Below, piece by piece: positions 1 to 5,732 of a DNA stretch of 5,741 nucleotides. A model generated the notes under the pieces. The model was given only the letters and a program-made list of their open reading frames with translations, searched no databases and had not been told where the DNA came from. Both the position numbers and the translations under genes were made by a program. Source of the stretch: JBEKDJ01 sp050014415 (GTDB taxonomy: Bacteria; Desulfobacterota; BSN033; UBA1163); NCBI GenBank assembly GCA_050014415.1, contig JBEKDJ010000321.1, positions 1 through 5,741 of the forward strand. The letters are read 5' to 3'. Within the stretch, counting starts at the first letter, position 1. Each line of letters begins with the position of its first letter.

Positions 1-447
1 ATTCTCCGCTTTTCCTTCCAGGGAAATATAGTGCTTGATGTGCTTTAGGCGGGGCCTCAATTGATCTGTGAGGGCGGTGAATTCGGGGCCCACGAAGAGG
101 ACTTTAGCCTCGGAATAGTTGATAATGTAGTCCAATTCATCGATCTGCATCCGGGGGTTGAAGGGCGACGCGATAAACCCGCCCTTCATAGCGGCCCCAT
201 AAATGTCCGTGTACTCCAAGCAGTTCCAGGAAAGGACACCGATCCCGTCGCCCTTCTTAAGGCCCAGCGAGCCAAGAGCGCCGATGAGGCTGTTCACCCG
301 TTCATTATATCGGGAAAAGGTGACTCGTTGCGCTCCGTACGCAAAAGCTTCATGATCGGCCCGTAGGAGCGCGTTCCGGTAGATAATATCGGCATATGTC
401 CCAATCTTGTAACGGCTCAGCTCTTTCAGTATCAGTTTCTCTGACAT
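1..447 (-). CDS. AMP-forming acyl-CoA synthetase/ligase, N-terminal part (runs off left edge)
   Basis: Translating leftward from the ATG at 447-445 gives 149 uninterrupted codons to base 1. Members of this ANL family (acyl-CoA ligases) activate a carboxylic acid with ATP to an acyl-adenylate and transfer it to CoA in the cytoplasm. The visible part matches the family N-terminus: a segment around residues 17-37 (YADIIYRNALLRADHEAF), then VTFSRYNERVNSLIGAL (42-58), LGLKKGD (61-67), the conserved Asn of VLSWNCLEY (71-79), KGGFIASPFNPRM (88-100) and the D/E-L-x-Y-I-I-N-Y-S-E-A block that follows. The ATP P-loop (TSGTTGxPKG type) and the C-terminal lid lie outside the window, so substrate cannot be judged. 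An AAGGAG Shine-Dalgarno six bases before the ATG fixes the start. The MoaD-like remnant ends 53 bases upstream on the same strand, so co-transcription is likely. One detail differs from the usual GDRV motif: here it reads GDGI. The family call is firm; the substrate is unknown. Confidence 0.9.
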   Translation of the reverse strand, partial: MSEKLILKELSRYKIGTYADIIYRNALLRADHEAFAYGAQRVTFSRYNERVNSLIGALGSLGLKKGDGIGVLSWNCLEYTDIYGAAMKGGFIASPFNPRMQIDELDYIINYSEAKVLFVGPEFTALTDQLRPRLKHIKHYISLEGKAEN

Positions 448-453
448 TGAATT

Positions 454-459
454 CTCCTT
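454..459 (-). promoter_or_regulatory. Shine-Dalgarno of the acyl-CoA ligase
   Basis: The minus strand reads AAGGAG followed by six bases (AATTCA) and ATG. The motif and spacing are near ideal, and they select the start at 447 over internal methionines. Confidence 0.85.
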
Positions 460-500
460 ATGTGGTGGCATTAATCAGTGTATATCATTTTTTCTTGGAG

Positions 501-623
501 CTATCTACCTCCAATCAGGATCAGAGACAGAGTAAGTGTGTCGCCATCGTGGAGTTCCGAGTCCAGGCCATTCGGAAGGCTGTGATAGGGGATATTGTTT
601 AGCCGTACCTGTATGAGCCCGTC
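501..623 (-). pseudogene. MoaD/ThiS-like sulfur-carrier protein, C-terminal half only
   Basis: An open frame on the minus strand (695 to 501) ends in about 40 residues typical of the C-terminal half of the beta-grasp sulfur carriers: IQVRLNNIPY (the V-x-V/L-N-G-x strand), then LPNGLDSELHDGDTLTL, then a terminal I-G-G. Family members (MoaD, ThiS and the MoaD-like proteins near tungsten aldehyde oxidoreductases) are 70-95 residues long. They carry sulfur as a thiocarboxylate on the terminal Gly-Gly. Here the first strand and helix are missing: a TGA lies directly before the in-frame ATG at 695, and the roughly 24 residues before LDG do not look like the family. The gene is therefore truncated at its 5' end around 623-700. 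The protein would end in Gly-Gly-Arg rather than Gly-Gly, so it would need trimming to act as a carrier. It lies 53 bases before the acyl-CoA ligase on the same strand. Confidence 0.6.
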
Positions 624-628
624 TAACG

Positions 629-991
629 ATGCCTCCCCGTGCTGGAGAAGGACCAGACAAGGTTCATGAAAGGGCGCTCGGTCAAAAGAAATCATTCAAG
701 AATGCGAGTGCTGTTGCAGTTTGTTATCAGAAAGGGGCGGCGGCAAATGCGTGGCTTTGCATCGAAAATATGTCTTTGTTTGCGCTCGCTTATGGTTTGA
801 GAAGTGGGATCGTAGTCTTTTGGGGGGAGCAGGGAAAGGAGGTTAAGAAAATTCTTGGTATTCCAGAAGATTATGAGTTAGCTGCTGTTTTGAAGATCGG
901 GGAACCGGGGGAGAAACCTTCTCCTCCTCCGAAGCAACCCGAATTCAGTTGGTTACACAGAAAAAGGTTTAAGAAATGGGAGTTTAACTGA
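629..991 (+). pseudogene. Nitroreductase family protein, C-terminal fragment
   Basis: The 120-residue frame starts at ATG 629 and ends at TGA 989-991. From about residue 36 it matches the C-terminal third of FMN-dependent nitroreductases: AAANAWLCIENMSLFALAYGL (the helix with the usual A-I-x-N-M-x-L-A-A pattern), a segment ending in EVKKILGIPEDYELAAVLKIG, then a proline-rich stretch and the terminal WLHRKRF. The family reduces nitro groups, quinones or related acceptors with NAD(P)H. The N-terminal FMN-binding Arg/Ser region, about 100 residues or more in the family, is absent. The first 25 codons do not resemble it, and there is no ribosome binding site before 629. The reliable part begins near 700, directly opposite the truncated end of the MoaD-like fragment. 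I infer a non-functional remnant. A short protein expressed from 629 is possible but unlikely. Confidence 0.65.
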
Positions 992-1520
992 ATAAGAAGC
1001 TATCACCTCACCAATCTTAGCTCTTGTTTCAAGGATGATCTCGTAATAGATGTTATGGGCGATTTGGGCATTCATTCCCTTTAGCTTCATTTCCATAACA
1101 ACCAGGGCAAGGGTAAGTCCATCCGTGCATTCAGAGTCGAACCGGAGGGCAAGTTTGTCTGGAATTGGATTACCCCTGGATTTACGGCGGTGACTGGTTA
1201 CAGGACCGATGACCTGCGTGACACGCTGAATGTTGAAAATCTATTGCGAGAGGATTTTGCAAGCTTCCCAAGGATTCAGCAGTCGAGTTATCCCAGAAGG
1301 AAATAGATCGATTAAGAGCCATGAACCTCAGAAATTCTTCGCGCCTTTCTCTGCAGGCAGAACGATCTCTTTAACCTTCAGCATGGAATTTTCCATCTCA
1401 AATGGATAGGCGAGCTCAGGGGCTTCGCTTTACCTTGATGGCTCACTATCTGCTATGGACCTTGCGTTTTTCAAGACCTAAAAAGCTGCGGTTTGAAAAT
1501 AATATTGTTGGATTTTGCTT
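992..1520. other. Gene-poor stretch with coding-like debris on both strands
   Basis: No intact gene with a start and ribosome binding site is visible. Three stretches read like protein. (a) Minus strand 1240 to 953 (96 codons including stop, no start) contains LTLALVVMEMKLKGMNAQIA followed by HNIYYEIILETRAKIGEVIA. It looks helical and natural but I do not recognise the family, and its last 39 bases overlap the nitroreductase tail. (b) Plus strand 1085-1306 contains FVWNWITPGFTAVTGYRTDDL, which matches the core PAS pattern F-x-x-V/L-T-G-Y-x-x-x-D/E-L, but has no start. It overlaps (a), so at most one of them is real. (c) Minus strand 1429 to 1328 contains PFEMENSMLKVKEIVLPAEKG and ends at a TGA. 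These are best read as decayed remnants; none is claimed as a gene. Confidence 0.4.
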
Positions 1521-1522
1521 GA

Positions 1523-1558
1523 GAAAGGGGTGGGGTCCTCGATCCCTCACCCCTTTTC
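1523..1558. terminator. GC-rich hairpin downstream of the recombinase, possible bidirectional terminator
   Basis: AAAGGGGTG (1524-1532) pairs with CACCCCTTT (1548-1556). The stem continues with GGG (1533-1535) against CCC (1544-1546), leaving one bulged T at 1547 and an eight-base loop. It begins about 30 bases after the recombinase stop. The plus-strand reading has an A-rich 5' arm and TTTTC at the 3' side. The minus-strand reading is followed by CTCAAGC without a U-run, so termination of the recombinase transcript here would be weak. Another role, such as part of a recombination site, cannot be excluded. Confidence 0.45.
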
Positions 1559-1586
1559 CGCTCCTTCAACCATAGAGATTGTCAAT

Positions 1587-2403
1587 TCACCTTATTGCTT
1601 CGATATCGCTCACCGTCCCGAGATATCTCTGGGTCGTAGAAAGGTTCGCATGTCTTAGGATCACCTTGCTCACAATTTCTATTGGCACTCCTGAGCGAGA
1701 GGCGTAGGTAGCCGCATGTCTCCTGAGATCGTGGGGACGCAGGTGAATTCCTACCACCTTTCCTGCTTTATTCACAACTTCTCTGCCAGCCGTATAGGAT
1801 ATCGGGAATATCCTCTTGTCAAGTCCAATGCCTTTCCTGGTTATGTATTCCTTCAGACGATCTGCAATCTTCTGTGGGATGAAGACAATCTCCCGTTCCT
1901 TTCCACTTTTAGGGGTTCTGAGAGTGAGTTTCCGATCCTCGATATCACTGGGGGTCAATTTCAGGACCTCGCCGATCCTCATTCCACCCCGGGCCATCAA
2001 CTCAAGAATTAGCCGATTCCTTGGTTTGATGGTACGGAAGATGATTTCATCCACTATTTCTTTTTCGAGGATGGTCCAGCGGATGGGTCCAGGTGGGCGA
2101 TAAAGCTTTTTCAGCATAGGGGTATCGCATGGGCTTCGGAAATCGGGGTCAAGATTTTGGACCACAAAGTTGAAGAATGAGGTCAGTTGGGAGTACCGGG
2201 TGCGCTTGGTTAACTGTTTGGTTCCTTGATTGATGTCTGTGAGAAAAGAGAGGACCTCTTCGGGAGTCAGGGAGTTTAGGTCCCTTTCACCGAAATGGGC
2301 AGTCAATTTTGAAAGGACCGACTTGTAGGTTTTGGCGGTGCTTTTTTTTTGAATGAAGCTTGTGATACTCCAGCCAATAATGAATACCTTGAGATACTGT
2401 CAT
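1587..2403 (-). pseudogene. Tyrosine recombinase/integrase, complete but frameshifted at an A9 run
   Basis: This is a phage-type (XerC/D-like) tyrosine recombinase, which breaks and rejoins DNA through a 3'-phosphotyrosine. The minus strand has a strong start (AAGGAGG, six bases, ATG at 2403). The first codons read WLEYHKLHSKK and then enter nine A (2350-2342). In the starting frame translation ends about 18 codons later. Removing one A gives HSKKSTAKTYKSVLSKLTAHF and continues without interruption to TGA at 1589-1587, a normal 271-residue integrase. In that joined numbering residues 1-95 are the SAM-like core-binding domain and the rest is catalytic: Arg142 (GGMRIGEVLKL), Lys165/168 (TPKSGKERE), His224 and Arg227 (PHDLRRHAA), His251 (ILRHANLS, where LGH is usual) and nucleophile Tyr260 (TTQRYLG). 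No ATG-initiated start with a ribosome binding site exists downstream of the slip; a TTG at 2306 is the first candidate. The break is a true mutation, a sequencing error in a homopolymer, or slippage-controlled expression. No partner recombinase or excisionase is seen nearby. Confidence 0.85.
2342..2350 (-). other. Nine-A homopolymer at the recombinase frameshift
   Basis: The plus strand shows nine T (coding strand A9). Eight A would keep the whole recombinase in frame. Runs of nine A are known sites of RNA-polymerase slippage and of replication slippage, so this exact site could decide whether full-length protein is made. Confidence 0.8.
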
Positions 2404-2409
2404 GATGCA

Positions 2410-2416
2410 CCTCCTT
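2410..2416 (-). promoter_or_regulatory. Shine-Dalgarno of the recombinase
   Basis: AAGGAGG on the minus strand stands six bases before ATG 2403. It is a perfect anti-16S match and shows that the real start lies upstream of the frameshift. Confidence 0.85.
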
Positions 2417-2728
2417 AAATGAATTTCCCCCGATGTTACCATACGATTTTCATATCTACAATAAATTCTTGGACAAAAGCCCTTTCTGTTTTGGCAAGAT
2501 ATTCACGGTTTTAGGGGGTCCAAAACCACTCCAACATATTGGACGGTTGCCTCATTGACTTCTTCCTGAAATCGAGCTTCTAAAGGTCCCCTTTAAACTA
2601 CAAGATTTCAAGTCGAAATCAATGAAATAACCACCCCCTGTCTGAGAAAACTTCAGGACTTTTTTGTTTAAATATTAATTGTACAAAATTGGAAGAAAAA
2701 AGATAATTTTCACAATTTCATTTTTTTA

Positions 2729-2757
2729 TTGACAAGAAGTATTTCCTGTGATCTGCT
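2729..2757 (+). promoter_or_regulatory. Candidate sigma70 promoter for the hydrolase
   Basis: A perfect TTGACA -35 (2729-2734) is followed after 17 bases by TCTGCT (2752-2757). That hexamer is a poor -10, but it carries an extended TG at 2749-2750. It sits downstream of an AT-rich tract and would give a leader of roughly 190 bases. The weak -10 keeps confidence low. Confidence 0.3.
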
Positions 2758-2838
2758 TTTTGTGTGGTGGGGTGATATAAGAGGGTGATTGATCAGAAAG
2801 ACTTTTAAAGTTTTTCACTTCCTCCAGTACTTCGGTCC

Positions 2839-2886
2839 GCGAACTTAAACTCTATTCTCGGATTTCTACTCGATCAAAAAGTTCGC
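2839..2886 (+). repeat. Inverted repeat in the hydrolase leader
   Basis: GCGAACTT (2839-2846) and AAGTTCGC (2879-2886) are exact inverted copies with a 32-base spacer. They end about 74 bases before the preferred start codon at 2960. They could form an RNA stem in the leader or a split protein-binding site. Eight paired bases over this distance can also arise by chance. Confidence 0.35.
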
Positions 2887-2946
2887 TTTAAAGGATAGCG
2901 TGGTCTTCGGGGTTCAGAATAGGTAGATCTCAGCAAATATGCAAGA

Positions 2947-2952
2947 AAGGGG
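2947..2952 (+). promoter_or_regulatory. Ribosome binding site that decides the hydrolase start
   Basis: AAGGGG lies seven bases before ATG 2960 and inside the reading frame that would begin at 2939. No comparable motif stands at the right distance before 2939. The shorter product also begins directly with the positively charged signal-peptide N-region. Confidence 0.6.
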
Positions 2953-2959
2953 AAAAGAA

Positions 2960-4912
2960 ATGAAAAAAGAAAAGAAAACTGTTTTCTTGATCGTGAGTTG
3001 CTTGATGGCGCTATCTCTCTTAGTATTGCAATCCCCGACAGCAGTCAAAGGAGCCCAAAATTGTCCAAATTCACCTCCTCCGATATTACCTGAGTTTCAG
3101 AGTTCTAGTCCCTTATATCCCACAATCCCCATTAGACCTTGGCCTCCTACGGGTCAATGCCCATCTTTTTGGCATGGGTTTACTAGCGACCCAATTGACA
3201 TGGGATTTCCTCTTCCTCAAGGCAATTGTCTTGATGGAGAGTGGAGGGACGCCCCAATGACTGTTACAGAAGTCTTTATCCCGATGCGCGACGGTGTTAA
3301 ACTGGCTGCCAACGTTTATCGCCCTGGTAAGCCCGGGAAATACCCGGTTATCATGACTTTTACTCCATATGGCAAAGACCTCTTTGGAACGGCGAAAACA
3401 TGGGGCGTCGATTCTTTTCGCAACTCGGATCACACAACATTTGAGGGCCCTGATCCAGGTTTCTTTGTTCCCGAAGGTTATGTAGTAGTTGTGGCAGACA
3501 ACAGAGGGTATGATAAGTCAGGAGGGTGCCGATTGGGATTTGGGACAGGAGAAGACTTTTATGATGGGATTGAGTGGGCCGGGACACAAGAGTGGAGTAA
3601 TGGAAATGTAGGCATGATTGGCGTTTCTGCTCTTGGCATGTGTCAGTGGTATGGAGCTCAATTACACCCACCGCATCTGAAAGCCATTGCTCCCTGGGAA
3701 GCGACCTCCCTTCTCCCCACCCCTCTTTTTGGAGGCCTCACAAATTGGCAATTTTATGCTACAATTGCCGGATTATCAAGTCCTCCATATCCTGACCAGG
3801 CTAGTTGTATCGGAGTAGCGCCACTACCATCAACGCTAGTATTAGAAAATATTACCGTACCCATGCTTGCTTGCGTCTCCTCGTCAGATCAGCTTGTGCA
3901 CACCCGGGGAACGGAGTGGGGTTGGAAAATGGCCTCCTCCAAACAGAAGTGGTTGTATAACCACGGCGGCCAGAAATGGGGTCGGTATTACGGTGCTGAT
4001 GGACAGGCCGTTCAACTGATGTTCTTCAATCATTTCCTGAAGGGCACGGACGACAGGATATTGGATATGCCGCGAGTTCGGTATGAGGTACGCGATACCC
4101 TTGACGAATTTTATATTCGCTATGCAGACGACTGGCCGATTCCTGAAACCGAGTATACAGCGTTGTATCTTGATGCAACGACCGGAACATCTTTTTCGGC
4201 AGCTCGCGCTTTGAGCTTAAAAGCAGTTAAACATACAGGGAAAATCAGTTACGACTCGACGGTAACTGAAGTTGCAATTGCCGATAATAGTTCCTTTAAC
4301 CACACACGCTACGAGCCTTCAGTCCAACATGAAACATTGTCGACCGTGGCCCCTGGTAGAGCGATATTTGATTATAGATTTGACCAAGACACCGAGCTGA
4401 CCGGGCACATGGCGCTGAAGGTATGGGTTTCTGCCGACTCATCTGATGACATGGCTCTTTTTGTTACGGTGAAGAAGCTCGATCTTAATGGCAATGAAGT
4501 GTTTTTTGACTGCTCCGACTCCAACAGAAGACTTCCTGTGGCCCTTGGATGGTTGAGACTATCAGAAAGGGCGCTGAATCCACAGCTGTCCACCCCGTGG
4601 CAGCCCATCCAATCGTTGCAAGTACAGCCGGTCTCACCTGGTCAGATTGTTCCCGCCGAAATAGAGATAGTGGTCTCTAGCACCTTATTCCATGCAGGTG
4701 AGACGTTGAGACTCATTATATCAGGGGATACTCAAACGTATAGCACGCGGCACCACTTCGTGCATTTCAACTATGGGAATTGTTCGATCTATACCGGTGG
4801 ACAGTATGACTCTTATCTTCTGATACCCGTGATACCCCCTCAAAAGGGAAAGGCAGCACACCATCACTTTTTATGGCACAATGATTTGCAGGAAAAAGGC
4901 TGGGATAAGTAG
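2960..4912 (+). CDS. Exported CocE/NonD family (S15-like) alpha/beta hydrolase
   Basis: The frame opens at ATG 2939, but ATG 2960 (residue 8) is the better start because AAGGGG stands seven bases before it. It gives 650 residues; numbering below counts from 2939. Residues 8-39 form a signal peptide (MKKEKK, a hydrophobic core to about 30, cleavage probable near VKG-AQ). Residues 40-100 are a Pro-rich, Cys-containing extension. The hydrolase domain starts with VFIPMRDGVKLAANVYRP (112-129) and TPYGKD, whose Tyr144 corresponds to the oxyanion tyrosine of CocE. The nucleophile elbow is GVSALGMCQW (Ser230), the acid is Asp317 (SSSDQLVHTRG) and the base is His342 (YNHGGQKW). A C-terminal PepX_C-type jelly roll runs from about 475 to 632 (FDQDTELTGHMALKVWVSAD onward; GWLRLSER; FHAGETLRLIISG). 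Relatives cleave esters or amides (cocaine esterase, glutaryl-acylase, X-Pro peptidase). The substrate here is unknown. It has the usual family length plus the extension, stands alone with its own terminator, and probably acts in the periplasm or outside the cell. Confidence 0.9.
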   Translation: MKKEKKTVFLIVSCLMALSLLVLQSPTAVKGAQNCPNSPPPILPEFQSSSPLYPTIPIRPWPPTGQCPSFWHGFTSDPIDMGFPLPQGNCLDGEWRDAPMTVTEVFIPMRDGVKLAANVYRPGKPGKYPVIMTFTPYGKDLFGTAKTWGVDSFRNSDHTTFEGPDPGFFVPEGYVVVVADNRGYDKSGGCRLGFGTGEDFYDGIEWAGTQEWSNGNVGMIGVSALGMCQWYGAQLHPPHLKAIAPWEATSLLPTPLFGGLTNWQFYATIAGLSSPPYPDQASCIGVAPLPSTLVLENITVPMLACVSSSDQLVHTRGTEWGWKMASSKQKWLYNHGGQKWGRYYGADGQAVQLMFFNHFLKGTDDRILDMPRVRYEVRDTLDEFYIRYADDWPIPETEYTALYLDATTGTSFSAARALSLKAVKHTGKISYDSTVTEVAIADNSSFNHTRYEPSVQHETLSTVAPGRAIFDYRFDQDTELTGHMALKVWVSADSSDDMALFVTVKKLDLNGNEVFFDCSDSNRRLPVALGWLRLSERALNPQLSTPWQPIQSLQVQPVSPGQIVPAEIEIVVSSTLFHAGETLRLIISGDTQTYSTRHHFVHFNYGNCSIYTGGQYDSYLLIPVIPPQKGKAAHHHFLWHNDLQEKGWDK

Positions 4913-4984
4913 GAACCCTAACTAAATTCAACTAATGGGTGGTTACAGGATTCAGGAATAAATGTATTGAATTCAGAAAGTGAT

Positions 4985-5019
4985 GGCAGGACCAGAAATG
5001 GCCCTGCCTTTTTTCTTTT
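4985..5019 (+). terminator. Intrinsic terminator of the hydrolase gene
   Basis: GGCAGG (4985-4990) pairs with CCTGCC (5003-5008). After one A/C mismatch, CCA pairs with TGG around a GAAA tetraloop (4995-4998). Six T, one C and four T follow directly. It lies about 72 bases after the hydrolase stop and is a textbook rho-independent terminator. The bases between the stop and the hairpin show nothing else. Confidence 0.9.
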
Positions 5020-5599
5020 AGCTTATGCTTGATTCCTATTCGTAATCATCAGCATTGAAGGTTAGCCTGTACTGAAGAGTAGTAGGGCATGCCGTGTAAA
5101 ACGTATGACTTGTCGGTCAAAGTCCGACCGTGGGAGTTTGGTAGTTCGCCCACGTAGCTTGAGGGAGGTGTCAAGGGTAACCTGAAGCGCTAAGTTTCCT
5201 GACAAAGGCTCCTTAATGGAGTTGAGCAAACCTGCGGGTCGCAGCGCGAGCGAACCTGGATGTAGCCTCGAAATTCACAATGGAGTTGTCGACCTTCTCC
5301 TACAAAGGGGAAGACCGGAGTATCTATCCTAACGAAAACTGCCATAACCGATAGATGGGCTTCCGGGGTAACAGGGGTGACACGCAGGGGCAGCCATACG
5401 ATAATGAACGCGGGAGACCCTTGTCGATGCCTGTTAGGAGGGCAACCGGTAGATATAAGGAAACGAAATTCTACCGGGTCGGCAAGGGAGTCGGATTTGC
5501 CCATAATACCGTTTGTATCTCAAGGACAGCATAACCTTGGGAGAGGGAAGGGGCAATGCTTTCATCGTGTTTCTGAAGGAGGGAAGGAAGGAGATTGCC

Positions 5600-5668
5600 A
5601 TTGAGGCTGGGAACTCCAGAGAAGTCCGGGAACTTCAGAGGAAACTATACCAGAGGGCCAAGCAGGAG
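5600..5668 (+). pseudogene. N-terminal remnant of the intron-encoded reverse transcriptase
   Basis: Codons 5600-5668 read EAGNSREVRELQRKLYQRAKQE, closely resembling the opening of group II intron proteins, where L-Q-x-K-L-Y-x-x-A-K precedes an F-Y-x-L-Y-D-K block and the RT domains. An AAGGAG lies six bases before an in-frame ATT at 5600, the position where an ATG would be expected. After AKQE the similarity stops, the frame runs into domain V about 30 bases later and ends inside it. Roughly 400 or more codons (RT, maturase and any endonuclease domain) are therefore missing. The longer open frame around it is not a gene: it covers structural RNA on both sides. Confidence 0.7.
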
Positions 5669-5699
5669 TTGCGAAAGCCACTGGAAGAAGATGATCGGA

Positions 5700-5732
5700 A
5701 AGCCGTATTCGGGAAAACCGAACGTACGGTTT
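5700..5732 (+). ncRNA. Group II intron domain V (catalytic hairpin)
   Basis: An eight-pair lower helix joins 5700-5707 to 5725-5732, including the expected G-U wobble at G5702. A two-base CG bulge (5723-5724) follows, then a five-pair upper helix (TTCGG/CCGAA) and a purine loop (GAAAA). The catalytic AGC triad is at 5701-5703. No base change that would break the fold is visible, so the ribozyme core may still be functional even though the protein gene is lost. GATGAGGGG after it is the start of the linker and domain VI. Confidence 0.85.

Larger units (their letters stand above)
2404..2938. other. 535-base AT-rich intergenic region between divergent recombinase and hydrolase genes
   Basis: No coding frame of note is visible. 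It must hold the promoters of both flanking genes. I see three dyads: an imperfect palindrome at 2524-2548 (AACC/GGTT outside, TCCAA/TTGGA inside, CATA centre), a GATTTC/GAAATC pair at 2604-2620, and an eight-base pair GCGAACTT/AAGTTCGC at 2839-2846 and 2879-2886. The part from about 2640 to 2740 is especially AT-rich. For the recombinase a weak minus-strand TTGTCC (2476-2471), 16 bases, TATGAA (2454-2449) is the best promoter I can find. I see no second copy of any segment that would mark an attachment site. Confidence 0.5.

Noticed and set aside
61..602. Plus-strand open frames at 61-366 and 396-602
   Set aside because: They are antisense shadows of the acyl-CoA ligase and MoaD-like coding sequence and resemble no protein.
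1085..1306. A PAS-domain gene on the plus strand
   Set aside because: The core motif fits, but there is no start or ribosome binding site, the domain is incomplete on both sides and a longer minus-strand frame overlaps it. Kept only as an alternative reading.
1716..2103. Plus-strand open frames inside the recombinase
   Set aside because: They lie antisense to a gene with all catalytic residues conserved.
2342..2350. The T9 run as an intrinsic terminator on the plus strand
   Set aside because: No stable hairpin precedes it, and on the minus strand it is coding sequence.
2993..3004. A lipoprotein lipobox (I-V-S-C) in the hydrolase signal peptide
   Set aside because: The hydrophobic stretch continues about ten residues past the Cys and a better cleavage region follows near residue 39, so a cleaved secretory signal is more likely.
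5094..5600. A CRISPR array or rRNA segment in the GC-rich right end
   Set aside because: There are no repeated units with spacers, and the stems lead to a group II domain V, which explains the structure.
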